Assembly (NCBI GenBank): GCA_007125875.1
Contig: SLCI01000146.1
Location: 1-6,821, forward strand
Reading direction: 5' to 3'
DNA: 6,821 nucleotides
Source of the DNA: Kiritimatiellia bacterium
Lineage (GTDB): Bacteria > Verrucomicrobiota > Kiritimatiellia > SLAD01
The stretch's first letter is position 1, and the number at the start of each line of letters is the position of its first letter. The position numbers and the translations under genes were made by a program. The notes below the pieces were generated by a model, which was given only the letters and a program-made list of their open reading frames with translations, was not told the DNA's origin and did not search any database. Below are positions 1-5,870 of this stretch, in pieces.

Positions 1-835
1 CAAACTCTTCGCCGTCGGCATTGGTTGTCTCGTAGGCGCCATCGGTGAAGAAGATGAACGAATCGCGATCTTTCAATCGTACCGAGGCGGCCGAATAACG
101 TTCGTTCGGAATCACACCGAGCGCACCGCCGTGAGGCGGGGGCACTTGTAGTCGCATGAGGTCGGCTTGATTGCGGCTGATGTAAAAGGGGGCTGGATGC
201 CCTGCCGTTGTAAACGTCGCGACCCGCGCTGTGGTGTCCGGCACAAAATAGAAAGCCGATGCGAATAGCGGTTGTGGGAAGGTTTCCATGATTTCGCACA
301 GTTGCCGGTTCACTTCCGTGATGTAGTGACGTGCGTTGCGTCCCTGACTACGCAAGTCGCGCAGCAATGTGCGCAAAATCGTCGCAATCATTGCGCTGCG
401 GGCACCATGCCCCATTACGTCTGCCACGAATACGCCCACGGCATCCGGTGCAAGCGGGATGAGGTCAAAGAAATCGCCGCCCAAAACCAATGCGGCCTGA
501 TAGCGATGGTAAAACTCCAGCCGCAAACGTCCCTCGACATGGGTGAGCGGCACTTTGGGATAGGGCCGGTCAAGATAGGCCACTTGAAACTCTCGTGCCA
601 GTTCCAGGTCCGCTTCAAGCTCGCCACGTGGGACGGTCTTTATGATGGACGACTCCTGTTGCGCTTGATCCAGCCAGCTTTCCAGGGAGGAAATGAGCGT
701 CTTCTCGTCGAGGCCGCTGACATCTTTTCCTGCAAGGGCCTGAGACAGCACCCAGTCGCCCGCGACTTGAACAGGGTCGATCTTATCCGACGCGGATTTG
801 CGCGCCGAGGCATTCCGTGAACGTGTAAATTTCAT
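1..835 (-). CDS. SpoIIE/RsbU-type PP2C serine phosphatase (C-terminus cut by window edge)
   Basis: This is a metal-dependent protein serine/threonine phosphatase of the SpoIIE/RsbU branch of PP2C, expected to be cytoplasmic. In known systems such enzymes dephosphorylate anti-anti-sigma (STAS) proteins in partner-switching pathways. The visible 278 residues have a 70-residue N-terminal region with no recognised sensor domain. A helix typical of the family entry follows (about 71-90, ELEADLELAREFQ) and then the catalytic core: LGGDFFDLIPL with metal-binding D121, VADVMGHG with D139, TAGHPAPF at 210-217 and IFFTDGAYETTN with D265. The last strand and its conserved Asp lie beyond the left edge. 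The start is ATG 835; an in-frame TAA lies just upstream and no other start candidate lies between. The first 53 bases overlap the end of the cysteine desulfurase gene, which implies co-transcription and probably translational coupling. No Shine-Dalgarno sequence is visible; the initiation region is AT-rich. No transmembrane, PAS, GAF or response-regulator domain is seen. The family call is firm; the substrate is unknown. Confidence 0.93.
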   Translation of the reverse strand, partial: MKFTRSRNASARKSASDKIDPVQVAGDWVLSQALAGKDVSGLDEKTLISSLESWLDQAQQESSIIKTVPRGELEADLELAREFQVAYLDRPYPKVPLTHVEGRLRLEFYHRYQAALVLGGDFFDLIPLAPDAVGVFVADVMGHGARSAMIATILRTLLRDLRSQGRNARHYITEVNRQLCEIMETFPQPLFASAFYFVPDTTARVATFTTAGHPAPFYISRNQADLMRLQVPPPHGGALGVIPNERYSAASVRLKDRDSFIFFTDGAYETTNADGEEF

Positions 836-1907
836 TACTATTACTATAACGGCTTAAACTAATTCTAACAGCCCCGAATATATATTCCTCTGGTATCTGC
901 ATGGCGCGCAGAACATGCGACGCTTCGGTTGCGCCCGACGCACATGCGCTACCCGCTGAGACGCAAATGTTGTCCATATCGAGCCGAGCGATAGTTACCT
1001 CAGAAGGGTGGTCCGCCATCGTCAACATCGTCGTGTTCGGCAATCGTTCGCTCTCCTGGCCGATTATTCTTATTTCTGCGGGCAATTGGGCGAGTTGTTT
1101 TTCCAGTTCATCCCGTAGCGGGCGAATGGTCTGGACCATCGTCTCAAGGCCTGACGGCACGAGGCTGGCTGCGCTGCCCATACCGACGATGCCGGCGACA
1201 TTCTCTGTCCCTGCGCGCCGTCCATATTCCTGGTCGCCGCCCGAAATCATTGCCGTGACTGGGGCATCTGCTGCCGCGATCAGTGCGCCAACTCCTTTGG
1301 GGCCGTGAAATTTGTGCGCAGAAATAGAGACGTAGGTTGGGCCGGGCGATTCCATCCGAAACGGGATCTTGCCGATCGCTTGGGTGGCATCGCAGTGAAA
1401 GGGCACGTCAAGCGCGGCCGCGGCCTCGGCGTATCGATGAATCGGGAAACGGACGCCGGTTTCGTTGTTTGCTGCCATCAGGGATACGCAGGTGGTATCG
1501 CGGGATAGTTGGGCACTAAATTCATCCCAATCCAACTGTCCTGCCGCGTCCACGTGTAGCTTGGTTATACGGTAACCGGCTGCTGCGTAACCCTCCATTG
1601 CAGCCAGTGTGGCCGCGTGTTCGACGCTGCTGGTGATGATGTGGCGGGTGTCTGGCCGCGCGGAGCAGGCGGAATGCAGTGCGAGATGAATGGCTTCGGA
1701 GCCGCCACTGGTGAAAATGACGTGGCTTGGCTCACACGCCATAAGTGCGGCCACCTGTTCGCGTGCTTGGGCAAGGGCGAGGGCCGAGCGTCGCGCGAAT
1801 GTGTAGGGACTCGAGGGGTTCGCGTAGCATTCATCTAAAAACGGCAACATCGCGTCGCGTACGGCTGGGGCCATTCGCGTAGTGGCGTTGTTGTCCAAAT
1901 AGATCAT
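783..1907 (-). CDS. nifS: cysteine desulfurase, NifS-type (class V aminotransferase fold)
   Basis: This PLP enzyme removes sulfur from L-cysteine, giving alanine and an enzyme persulfide used for Fe-S clusters and other thio-cofactors; it is cytoplasmic. In the 374-residue protein, YLDNNATT starts the fold at residue 3. H97 (SSVEHAA) stacks on the cofactor, D173 and Q176 (HCDATQAIGK) contact the PLP ring, K199 (SAHKFHGPKG) forms the Schiff base, and C322 (SAGSACASG) is the persulfide cysteine in a long group-I loop. The stretch GRRAGTENVAGIVG (229-242) resembles NifS and differs from the RSGTLPV version of IscS. ATG 1907 is preferred because it places YLDNNATT at the N-terminus; a start at 1958 adds 17 atypical residues and would overlap the upstream gene. 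The C-terminus ends about 14 residues after SNSNEI, shorter than the roughly 400-residue IscS. It sits 16 bases after the 73-residue gene and overlaps the phosphatase gene by 53 bases. The desulfurase call is secure; a role in nitrogen fixation is not implied. Confidence 0.96.
   Translation of the reverse strand: MIYLDNNATTRMAPAVRDAMLPFLDECYANPSSPYTFARRSALALAQAREQVAALMACEPSHVIFTSGGSEAIHLALHSACSARPDTRHIITSSVEHAATLAAMEGYAAAGYRITKLHVDAAGQLDWDEFSAQLSRDTTCVSLMAANNETGVRFPIHRYAEAAAALDVPFHCDATQAIGKIPFRMESPGPTYVSISAHKFHGPKGVGALIAAADAPVTAMISGGDQEYGRRAGTENVAGIVGMGSAASLVPSGLETMVQTIRPLRDELEKQLAQLPAEIRIIGQESERLPNTTMLTMADHPSEVTIARLDMDNICVSAGSACASGATEASHVLRAMQIPEEYIFGAVRISLSRYSNSNEIYTFTECLGAQIRVG
832..846 (-). 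other. five tandem stop codons at the desulfurase/phosphatase start overlap
   Basis: Read on the minus strand, these 15 bases are TAG TAA TAG TAA TGA, built from a tandem TAGTAA hexamer. The stops lie in the one frame used by neither gene: the desulfurase reads the segment as Y-S-N-S-N-E, and the last TGA overlaps the phosphatase ATG as ATGA. The sequence is directly visible. Any function, such as catching slipped ribosomes next to the phosphatase start, is speculation. Confidence 0.5.
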
Positions 1908-1923
1908 GGAGACCCGTGGTGGA

Positions 1924-2145
1924 TCAGGAATCGGCAGGTGTTTGCAGCAGGCGATCAATCAGCACGAAAGCCAGCGCGGCCCGCTCATTGCGCGAGAACG
2001 ATTCCTCTAACTTTTCCATCTCCATTCGAATGCGTGGGCCCGATACGGGATCATCAAAGGCGAGTTGGTGAGCCGATTTGATCTGCGCTTCGTTAAAGCA
2101 GTAGACCGACTTGCCGCCGGTCAAATCTATGGGTTTCATCGCCAT
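1924..2145 (-). CDS. small uncharacterised protein (73 aa) between A-type carrier and cysteine desulfurase
   Basis: I do not recognise this family. The 73-residue protein is soluble-looking, with no signal peptide or membrane segment. It has a short N-terminal beta-like stretch with the only cysteine (C16, in SVYCFN), then three probable helices: about 18-30 (EAQIKSAHQLAF), 37-50 (charged, MEMEKLEESFS) and 53-69 (ERAALAFVLIDRLLQ, amphipathic). It lacks the CxC or ferredoxin-like cysteine patterns of known Fe-S proteins, and by eye is unlike IscX, HscB or the ferredoxins of isc operons. Its reality is supported by position: it begins 3 bases after the carrier stop, ends 16 bases before the desulfurase ATG, and is the only frame that fills this gap. 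ATG 2145 is taken as the start; ATG 2139 (residue 3) is an alternative. Neither has a clear Shine-Dalgarno sequence, so translation is probably coupled to the carrier gene. An accessory role with the desulfurase or carrier is inferred from location only. Confidence 0.8.
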   Translation of the reverse strand: MAMKPIDLTGGKSVYCFNEAQIKSAHQLAFDDPVSGPRIRMEMEKLEESFSRNERAALAFVLIDRLLQTPADS

Positions 2146-2148
2146 GGT

Positions 2149-2469
2149 TTAGCCCGAGAAGCTGGCTCCACATCCACAAGACTTGATGCCCGAAGGCGAG
2201 AGAAAGCGGAAACCGGATTTAATTAAATCGTCTGAGTAGTCGATTTTCAATCCGTCCAGAAACATAGCGCTACCGCCGTCTGCGATAATCCGCACGTCAT
2301 TATCCTGATAAAGCACCTCATCAGCGTCGCGCATTTCGGTGTCCAGCGCTGCACTGTACGTCATGCCGGAACAGCCGCCGGGCACGATGTCGATACGCAG
2401 GAAATGGTCACCCCCGATATCCAGTTTAACGAGTTCGGTCTTAGCTTTTTCAGTAATTTCGATCTGCAT
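2149..2469 (-). CDS. A-type iron-sulfur cluster carrier (HesB/IscA/SufA/ErpA family)
   Basis: This is a small cytoplasmic Fe-S carrier that receives clusters from a scaffold and passes them to apoproteins. The 106-residue length is typical of the family. The three conserved ligand cysteines are present: C33 in VPGGCSGMTY, and C98 and C100 in the C-terminal KSCGCGASF motif. The core strand pattern (HFLRIDIV) and the acidic middle segment are also normal. I cannot separate IscA, SufA and ErpA subtypes by eye, so no symbol is given. The start is ATG 2469; the AUG-containing CCCATGGG a few bases upstream is out of frame. A GGGAAGA stretch lies 6 bases before the ATG but is only a weak Shine-Dalgarno match. 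It is the first gene of a four-gene operon with the 73-residue protein, cysteine desulfurase and PP2C phosphatase, and is preceded by the best promoter in the window. No scaffold protein gene is adjacent. Confidence 0.95.
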   Translation of the reverse strand: MQIEITEKAKTELVKLDIGGDHFLRIDIVPGGCSGMTYSAALDTEMRDADEVLYQDNDVRIIADGGSAMFLDGLKIDYSDDLIKSGFRFLSPSGIKSCGCGASFSG

Positions 2470-2511
2470 GGTATCTTCCCATGGGTTACATAGATTCCAT
2501 TAGAGCGGAAT

Positions 2512-2540
2512 AAGGTAGGCGCGCAGCCCTTTTTTGTCAA
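2512..2540 (-). promoter_or_regulatory. sigma70-like promoter of the Fe-S/phosphatase operon
   Basis: On the minus strand a perfect TTGACA (2540-2535) is separated by 17 bases from TACCTT (2517-2512). The -35 box is consensus and the -10 box keeps the TAnnnT frame. Transcription would begin near 2505, giving a leader of about 36 bases before the carrier ATG at 2469. It lies in the only gap upstream of this operon. A five-base inverted repeat (ATTCC, 2498-2494; GGAAT, 2511-2507) abuts the -10 and predicted start and could be an operator, but it is short. Confidence 0.65.
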
Positions 2541-2580
2541 TGGAGCGAATCAAGCGATGTGAGTCGAACCGCTTCCCTCT

Positions 2581-2607
2581 GCAGACGCTCGAGTGATCAC
2601 TCGCTGC
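2581..2607 (-). other. palindromic stem-loop at the end of the DUF2723-like/TPR gene
   Basis: A perfect 14-bp palindrome (CGAGTGATCACTCG, 2590-2603) covers the stop codon of the membrane-protein gene. It is flanked by outer arms GCAG (2581-2584) and CTGC (2604-2607) with a five-base bulge, so the transcript 3' end can fold. No T-tract follows on either strand, so it is not a canonical intrinsic terminator. It may protect the 3' end, act in factor-dependent termination, or be a protein-binding site about 50 bases upstream of the next -35 box. Confidence 0.3.
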
Positions 2608-5600
2608 GGAGGCGCACGGAGAGAGCCATCGCGCGATCCCGATCATCCTCCGGCAGTAACGAGATCACCGCCATCACATCATCCAGCAGCATTAAAGCAT
2701 CCTGTGGCATATTCATGCGGTAATACAGCTCAACGAGATTAAGTTGGATCAGCGGATTGTCCGGTTGCAACTGAATGGCCTGGTGCAGGGCCTCGCTGGC
2801 GTCGTCGATGCGGTCCTTGTTGAGGAGTATCACGCCGTAGGTGGACCAGACGTTGGCGTTGCGCGGACTGAGTTCCAATGCGCGCTGGATGAGGGGATAC
2901 GCCTCGTCCGTGGCACCCCGGTGTTGAAGCAGCCATGCGAGATCATTCAGCGCCTCGGGCAATTCTTGTCGTTGTAGACTGCGTCGCATGGAGACTTCAG
3001 CGAGCGCGAAGTCGCGTCGAGACACTTGCAGGGTACCTAAAATGTAGTTCCCCAGCGGATTGCCCGGGTCGACGCTGAGTAATCTTTCAACATTACGCGT
3101 GGCGGAGTCTTGATTGCCTTCCATCACATCGAGGCGTAGCGACATCTCCAGCGCCGCAACGTTTGAGGGACGCTGTCGGAGGATGCGCGTGAGTGTTTCG
3201 CGCGCTGCTGGCAGATAACCCAGGTTGAGCTGCGCTTGCGCCATGACCTGAAGTAGATCGGGTGACTCATCGCCTAGTCGTTGCAATTGAGCCAGGGAGG
3301 CGGTGAGCAGTTCCTCTTGGCCTTCCTGTTGTGCCAGCAGAATGAGCATGCCCCAAGAGCGACCATCCTCCTGATGCGTGCGGAGATGATCGCGCAGCAA
3401 GCGCAAGGCGTCCATGTTGCGGTTTTCAAGGATTTTGAGTGTGGCGCGTTCCGGCACGAGCCGTTCGGGCAGGATGCGGCGACCACTGAGATCCTCCCAA
3501 TAGCCGCGCGCAGCGACCACATCGCCTCGCACGAGCGAGGAGCGGAACAGCGCGGCTAGCGCCTCGATATCATCCGGATTTTCTTCCAGCAACTGGCGAT
3601 ACACGGCTTCGCCTTCGTCGGCCCGATCGCCGCGCACATAGAGGGAGCCCAACAAGTGTTGCAAACGTGGATTCACACCCACAATGCCGATCGCGCGCTC
3701 GACATCCTGAACCGCGGAACGTAATCGACCGGATAGCGCCCAGGACAGTCCTTGCTGCACATAGGCTTGTGGATCTCGCACATAACCGTAGTTCGCCGAG
3801 AGTGCCCAGAGATTAATGCGGCCTTCGCGCCGTGCAATAAAATCATCGAACGCTTCGTTCAGCTCGTCGGCTTCCGGGCGCTCCGTCCGAATCGCGAGGC
3901 TGAGTTGGTTCATGCGAGCACTAATATTGTCCCGGTCGAGTTGTATGGCCGTGGTGTAGCTTTCGTAGGCTTCGTCTAAAAAGCCGCTGTCCTCCAGAAA
4001 AACACCTGCATTATTCGCGACTTTGCTGGCATGTGCGCGCAGCCAGCGATGATAGATTCCGCTGGGATGCTCGTCCGCCAAAGAGGGCTTATCCAGCAAC
4101 GCTTCCCAAAAGGCGCGGTGTCGGGCCATGTACTGCTCTGCATCCGGCGGCTCCGCGGTGCGTTGCCCACCAAAGAGCGTGACTTCGGGGACTGGATAGA
4201 ACCCCGCGTCGACCCAGATTTCGGGCGAGCTCAGGATGGCAAGGCGTTGTTCGATGTCGGGATCGGTCTCAAGCCACTCGCTCAGTAGCGGTCCCAAGCC
4301 CAGTTGCGCCAAGCCTTGCAGCCGTGGATCACCCATCTGGGCCGCCATATAGAGGCGATACGGGCGAATGCCGGAAAGGCGTGGATTCAATATAGTAATG
4401 CTTTTCCCTTGCTGAGCGGCCGCCACATAAATATTGGCGTCCAGCAAGCCGTTACTCAGTAGCCAGTCGCGCTCGCCCATGCTTTCGACAATCGCTTCGG
4501 CCATTAGGATTGGGGCGGCTGAACCACGGCCGTCTGCACGCGGCATGTTTAATACGGCGGCCACGACGAGCGTCAGCAGTATCGCCACCGACCAGACGGT
4601 TTTGACGGGCTTCAGCCATTTTGCGGCATCGCGTCCGCGTGTCAGATTGGCGGCCATCACATACCAGTACCCCGCGATGTAGCCGAACCAGATGGCCGAG
4701 ACTAGGTACGGGAAGACGAGCTGAGTTCCATCAGCAATCACCGTTAACGGTGAAGGCGTGATGTTGAAGAGCAAAATGACGCCGAGCACGGTGACGACCA
4801 AATGCAGCAAGAAGGACCCAATTCGGCTGGTACGATCGTTACTGGTTTTCTTGGCGAAGGCGACGACCACAAACCACGGCAGAATGTTGATGAGCAGAAT
4901 CAACATCCAACCAACTTGTCTCACGGCCGATAGAGCCGTCCGACCTTGGTCTCGCATCAAGATCCAGAGGAGTTCAACGAAGTGATCGATTTCACGCCAT
5001 TCATAAGCGGGCGATCCATAAAATCGCAGGGCGGCCGGGATAATCATGGCGAAACCAACCAAGGTCCATGCCGCAATCGTGAACAGCATCTTTGCAGACA
5101 GCATATCTCGCTGCCAAAGGCGGAAGAACAATGCGACCAAAAAGATGGGGCTCGCTAAAATGAACGCCGCAGACTGAACCATGCCAAGGCCGTAGAGAAA
5201 GGCGAAGGCATAAAGCGCGCGCCGACTTTTCCACGTCCAGACATTGAAGAACAGCCAGGTGCAGGAGAGAATGAACAGGGCTTCGAAGGTCAGGTAATGC
5301 GCGCGGGTCGCGACCGTCCAGAAAGGAATGGAGAAAGCGAAGAAGAGCGCTGCTGCGATGCCCGAAAGAAGTTGTGCCCGCGTTGCCGAGAATGAAGCGC
5401 GGCTTTCTTCCGGCGTTTTGTCGTGGGGGATCGAGCTGGTTAAGCGAAACAACAGTCCCACCGATAGTGCTGCGCACAAGGCACTGAATAGATTCAAGCT
5501 TAACGCGAGATTAGGCAGCGGCAAAAAAGCGAGTAGGCGAATCAGCACGCCCCAGACAGGTTGCAAGAGTGTATCAAAAGGATCGAGGCCCGTATGGTAG

Positions 5601-5725
5601 GCGATGAGGCCGGCAGACTCGCCCGGGTAGGCGCCTGGACTCAAGGTCAGGACATAAACGGCCAGCGCGATGAGGGCGATGACGGGCGCCACGATACGTT
5701 GCGACGAGAGTAGACGTGTGCTCAT
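2597..5725 (-). CDS. DUF2723-like (GT117) polytopic membrane protein with C-terminal TPR array
   Basis: This 1042-residue inner-membrane protein appears to be a GT-C-fold, DUF2723/GT117-like protein fused to tetratricopeptide repeats; relatives of the fold transfer sugars from lipid-linked donors at the outer face. About 11-12 hydrophobic segments occupy residues 11-394 (near 11-29, 54-70, 72-95, 118-138, 143-163, 170-203, 213-232, 268-290, 304-321, 335-358, 377-394). The first loop, TLSPGAYPGESAGLIAYHTG (27-46), followed by a hydrophobic stretch and LNLFSAL (78-84), matches the DUF2723 opening. However, the usual GDSGEL is GESAGL here and the HPPGYP-like segment is absent. Residues 400-560 form a soluble linker domain. 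Residues 563-1020 carry roughly nine TPR-like units; clear ones end in LDRDN (600), ENPDD (719), QRPSN (855), DPGNP (890), SPRN (956) and QPDN (990). The start is ATG 5725, since an upstream in-frame TAG excludes longer forms and the next Met is far inside. No Shine-Dalgarno is visible. It has its own candidate promoter and no co-transcribed neighbour downstream. Glycosyltransferase activity is inferred and uncertain given the altered loop. Confidence 0.85.
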   Translation of the reverse strand: MSTRLLSSQRIVAPVIALIALAVYVLTLSPGAYPGESAGLIAYHTGLDPFDTLLQPVWGVLIRLLAFLPLPNLALSLNLFSALCAALSVGLLFRLTSSIPHDKTPEESRASFSATRAQLLSGIAAALFFAFSIPFWTVATRAHYLTFEALFILSCTWLFFNVWTWKSRRALYAFAFLYGLGMVQSAAFILASPIFLVALFFRLWQRDMLSAKMLFTIAAWTLVGFAMIIPAALRFYGSPAYEWREIDHFVELLWILMRDQGRTALSAVRQVGWMLILLINILPWFVVVAFAKKTSNDRTSRIGSFLLHLVVTVLGVILLFNITPSPLTVIADGTQLVFPYLVSAIWFGYIAGYWYVMAANLTRGRDAAKWLKPVKTVWSVAILLTLVVAAVLNMPRADGRGSAAPILMAEAIVESMGERDWLLSNGLLDANIYVAAAQQGKSITILNPRLSGIRPYRLYMAAQMGDPRLQGLAQLGLGPLLSEWLETDPDIEQRLAILSSPEIWVDAGFYPVPEVTLFGGQRTAEPPDAEQYMARHRAFWEALLDKPSLADEHPSGIYHRWLRAHASKVANNAGVFLEDSGFLDEAYESYTTAIQLDRDNISARMNQLSLAIRTERPEADELNEAFDDFIARREGRINLWALSANYGYVRDPQAYVQQGLSWALSGRLRSAVQDVERAIGIVGVNPRLQHLLGSLYVRGDRADEGEAVYRQLLEENPDDIEALAALFRSSLVRGDVVAARGYWEDLSGRRILPERLVPERATLKILENRNMDALRLLRDHLRTHQEDGRSWGMLILLAQQEGQEELLTASLAQLQRLGDESPDLLQVMAQAQLNLGYLPAARETLTRILRQRPSNVAALEMSLRLDVMEGNQDSATRNVERLLSVDPGNPLGNYILGTLQVSRRDFALAEVSMRRSLQRQELPEALNDLAWLLQHRGATDEAYPLIQRALELSPRNANVWSTYGVILLNKDRIDDASEALHQAIQLQPDNPLIQLNLVELYYRMNMPQDALMLLDDVMAVISLLPEDDRDRAMALSVRLRSE

Positions 5726-5757
5726 GTATAGATATGGGGGCTATTCGGTTTGTTTTG

Positions 5758-5779
5758 AGCAGACACAACCGTATCTGCT
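5758..5779 (-). promoter_or_regulatory. leader stem-loop upstream of the DUF2723-like/TPR gene
   Basis: On the minus strand AGCAGATAC-GGTT-GTGTCTGCT forms a 9-bp stem with one T-G wobble and a tetraloop. The wobble becomes a C-A mismatch on the plus strand, so the fold is better on the minus transcript. It starts almost at the predicted transcription start (about 5780) and ends 32 bases before the ATG at 5725, so it would cap the mRNA 5' end. It is followed by CAAAACAAACC, not a T-tract, which argues against a terminator. Confidence 0.4.
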
Positions 5780-5786
5780 TGATGGA

Positions 5787-5815
5787 AAGCTAACAACATC
5801 CTGTGCGGAACGCAA
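5787..5815 (-). promoter_or_regulatory. candidate promoter of the DUF2723-like/TPR gene
   Basis: On the minus strand TTGCGT (5815-5810) lies 17 bases from TAGCTT (5792-5787). The match to sigma70 consensus alone is modest, but the spacing and the TA(C/G)CTT form repeat those of the stronger promoter at 2512-2540. The predicted start near 5780 leaves a leader of about 55 bases. Confidence 0.35.
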
Positions 5816-5870
5816 GCCGTGCCCTGCATGTCGAGGCGATACGCCGTGGCCGAAGTAAGTCCCGCACAGG
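5800..5870. repeat. 9-bp perfect inverted repeat in the intergenic region
   Basis: CCTGTGCGG (5800-5808) and CCGCACAGG (5862-5870) are perfect inverted copies 53 bases apart. One arm directly follows the oxidoreductase stop codon; the other lies inside the candidate promoter spacer. A small GGCG-ATA-CGCC hairpin (5835-5845) sits between them. A read-through transcript could fold here, possibly as a 3' structure for the oxidoreductase mRNA. No T-tract is present, so this is not a standard terminator. Confidence 0.4.

Noticed and set aside
272..820. Plus-strand open frame of 182 codons
   Set aside because: It lies antisense to the phosphatase, whose GGDFFD, VADVMGHG and FTDG motifs make the minus frame certain; the plus product has no recognisable features.
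901..1308. Plus-strand open frame of 135 codons
   Set aside because: It is antisense to the desulfurase catalytic region and is explained by GC-rich codon bias in that gene.
1908..1958. Upstream ATG for the desulfurase giving 17 extra residues
   Set aside because: The added residues (MIACCKHLPIPDPP) are unlike the family N-terminus and would overlap the upstream gene; ATG 1907 fits YLDNNATT.
2540..2580. tRNA-like 3' end on the minus strand (GGTTCGACTC followed by a CTCCA-like ending)
   Set aside because: The bases flanking the GTTCGA segment do not pair as a T-stem and no D-arm, anticodon arm or acceptor partner could be found.
5726..5870. Intrinsic terminator for the oxidoreductase gene
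   Set aside because: Stem-loops are present but no T-tract follows any of them on the minus strand.
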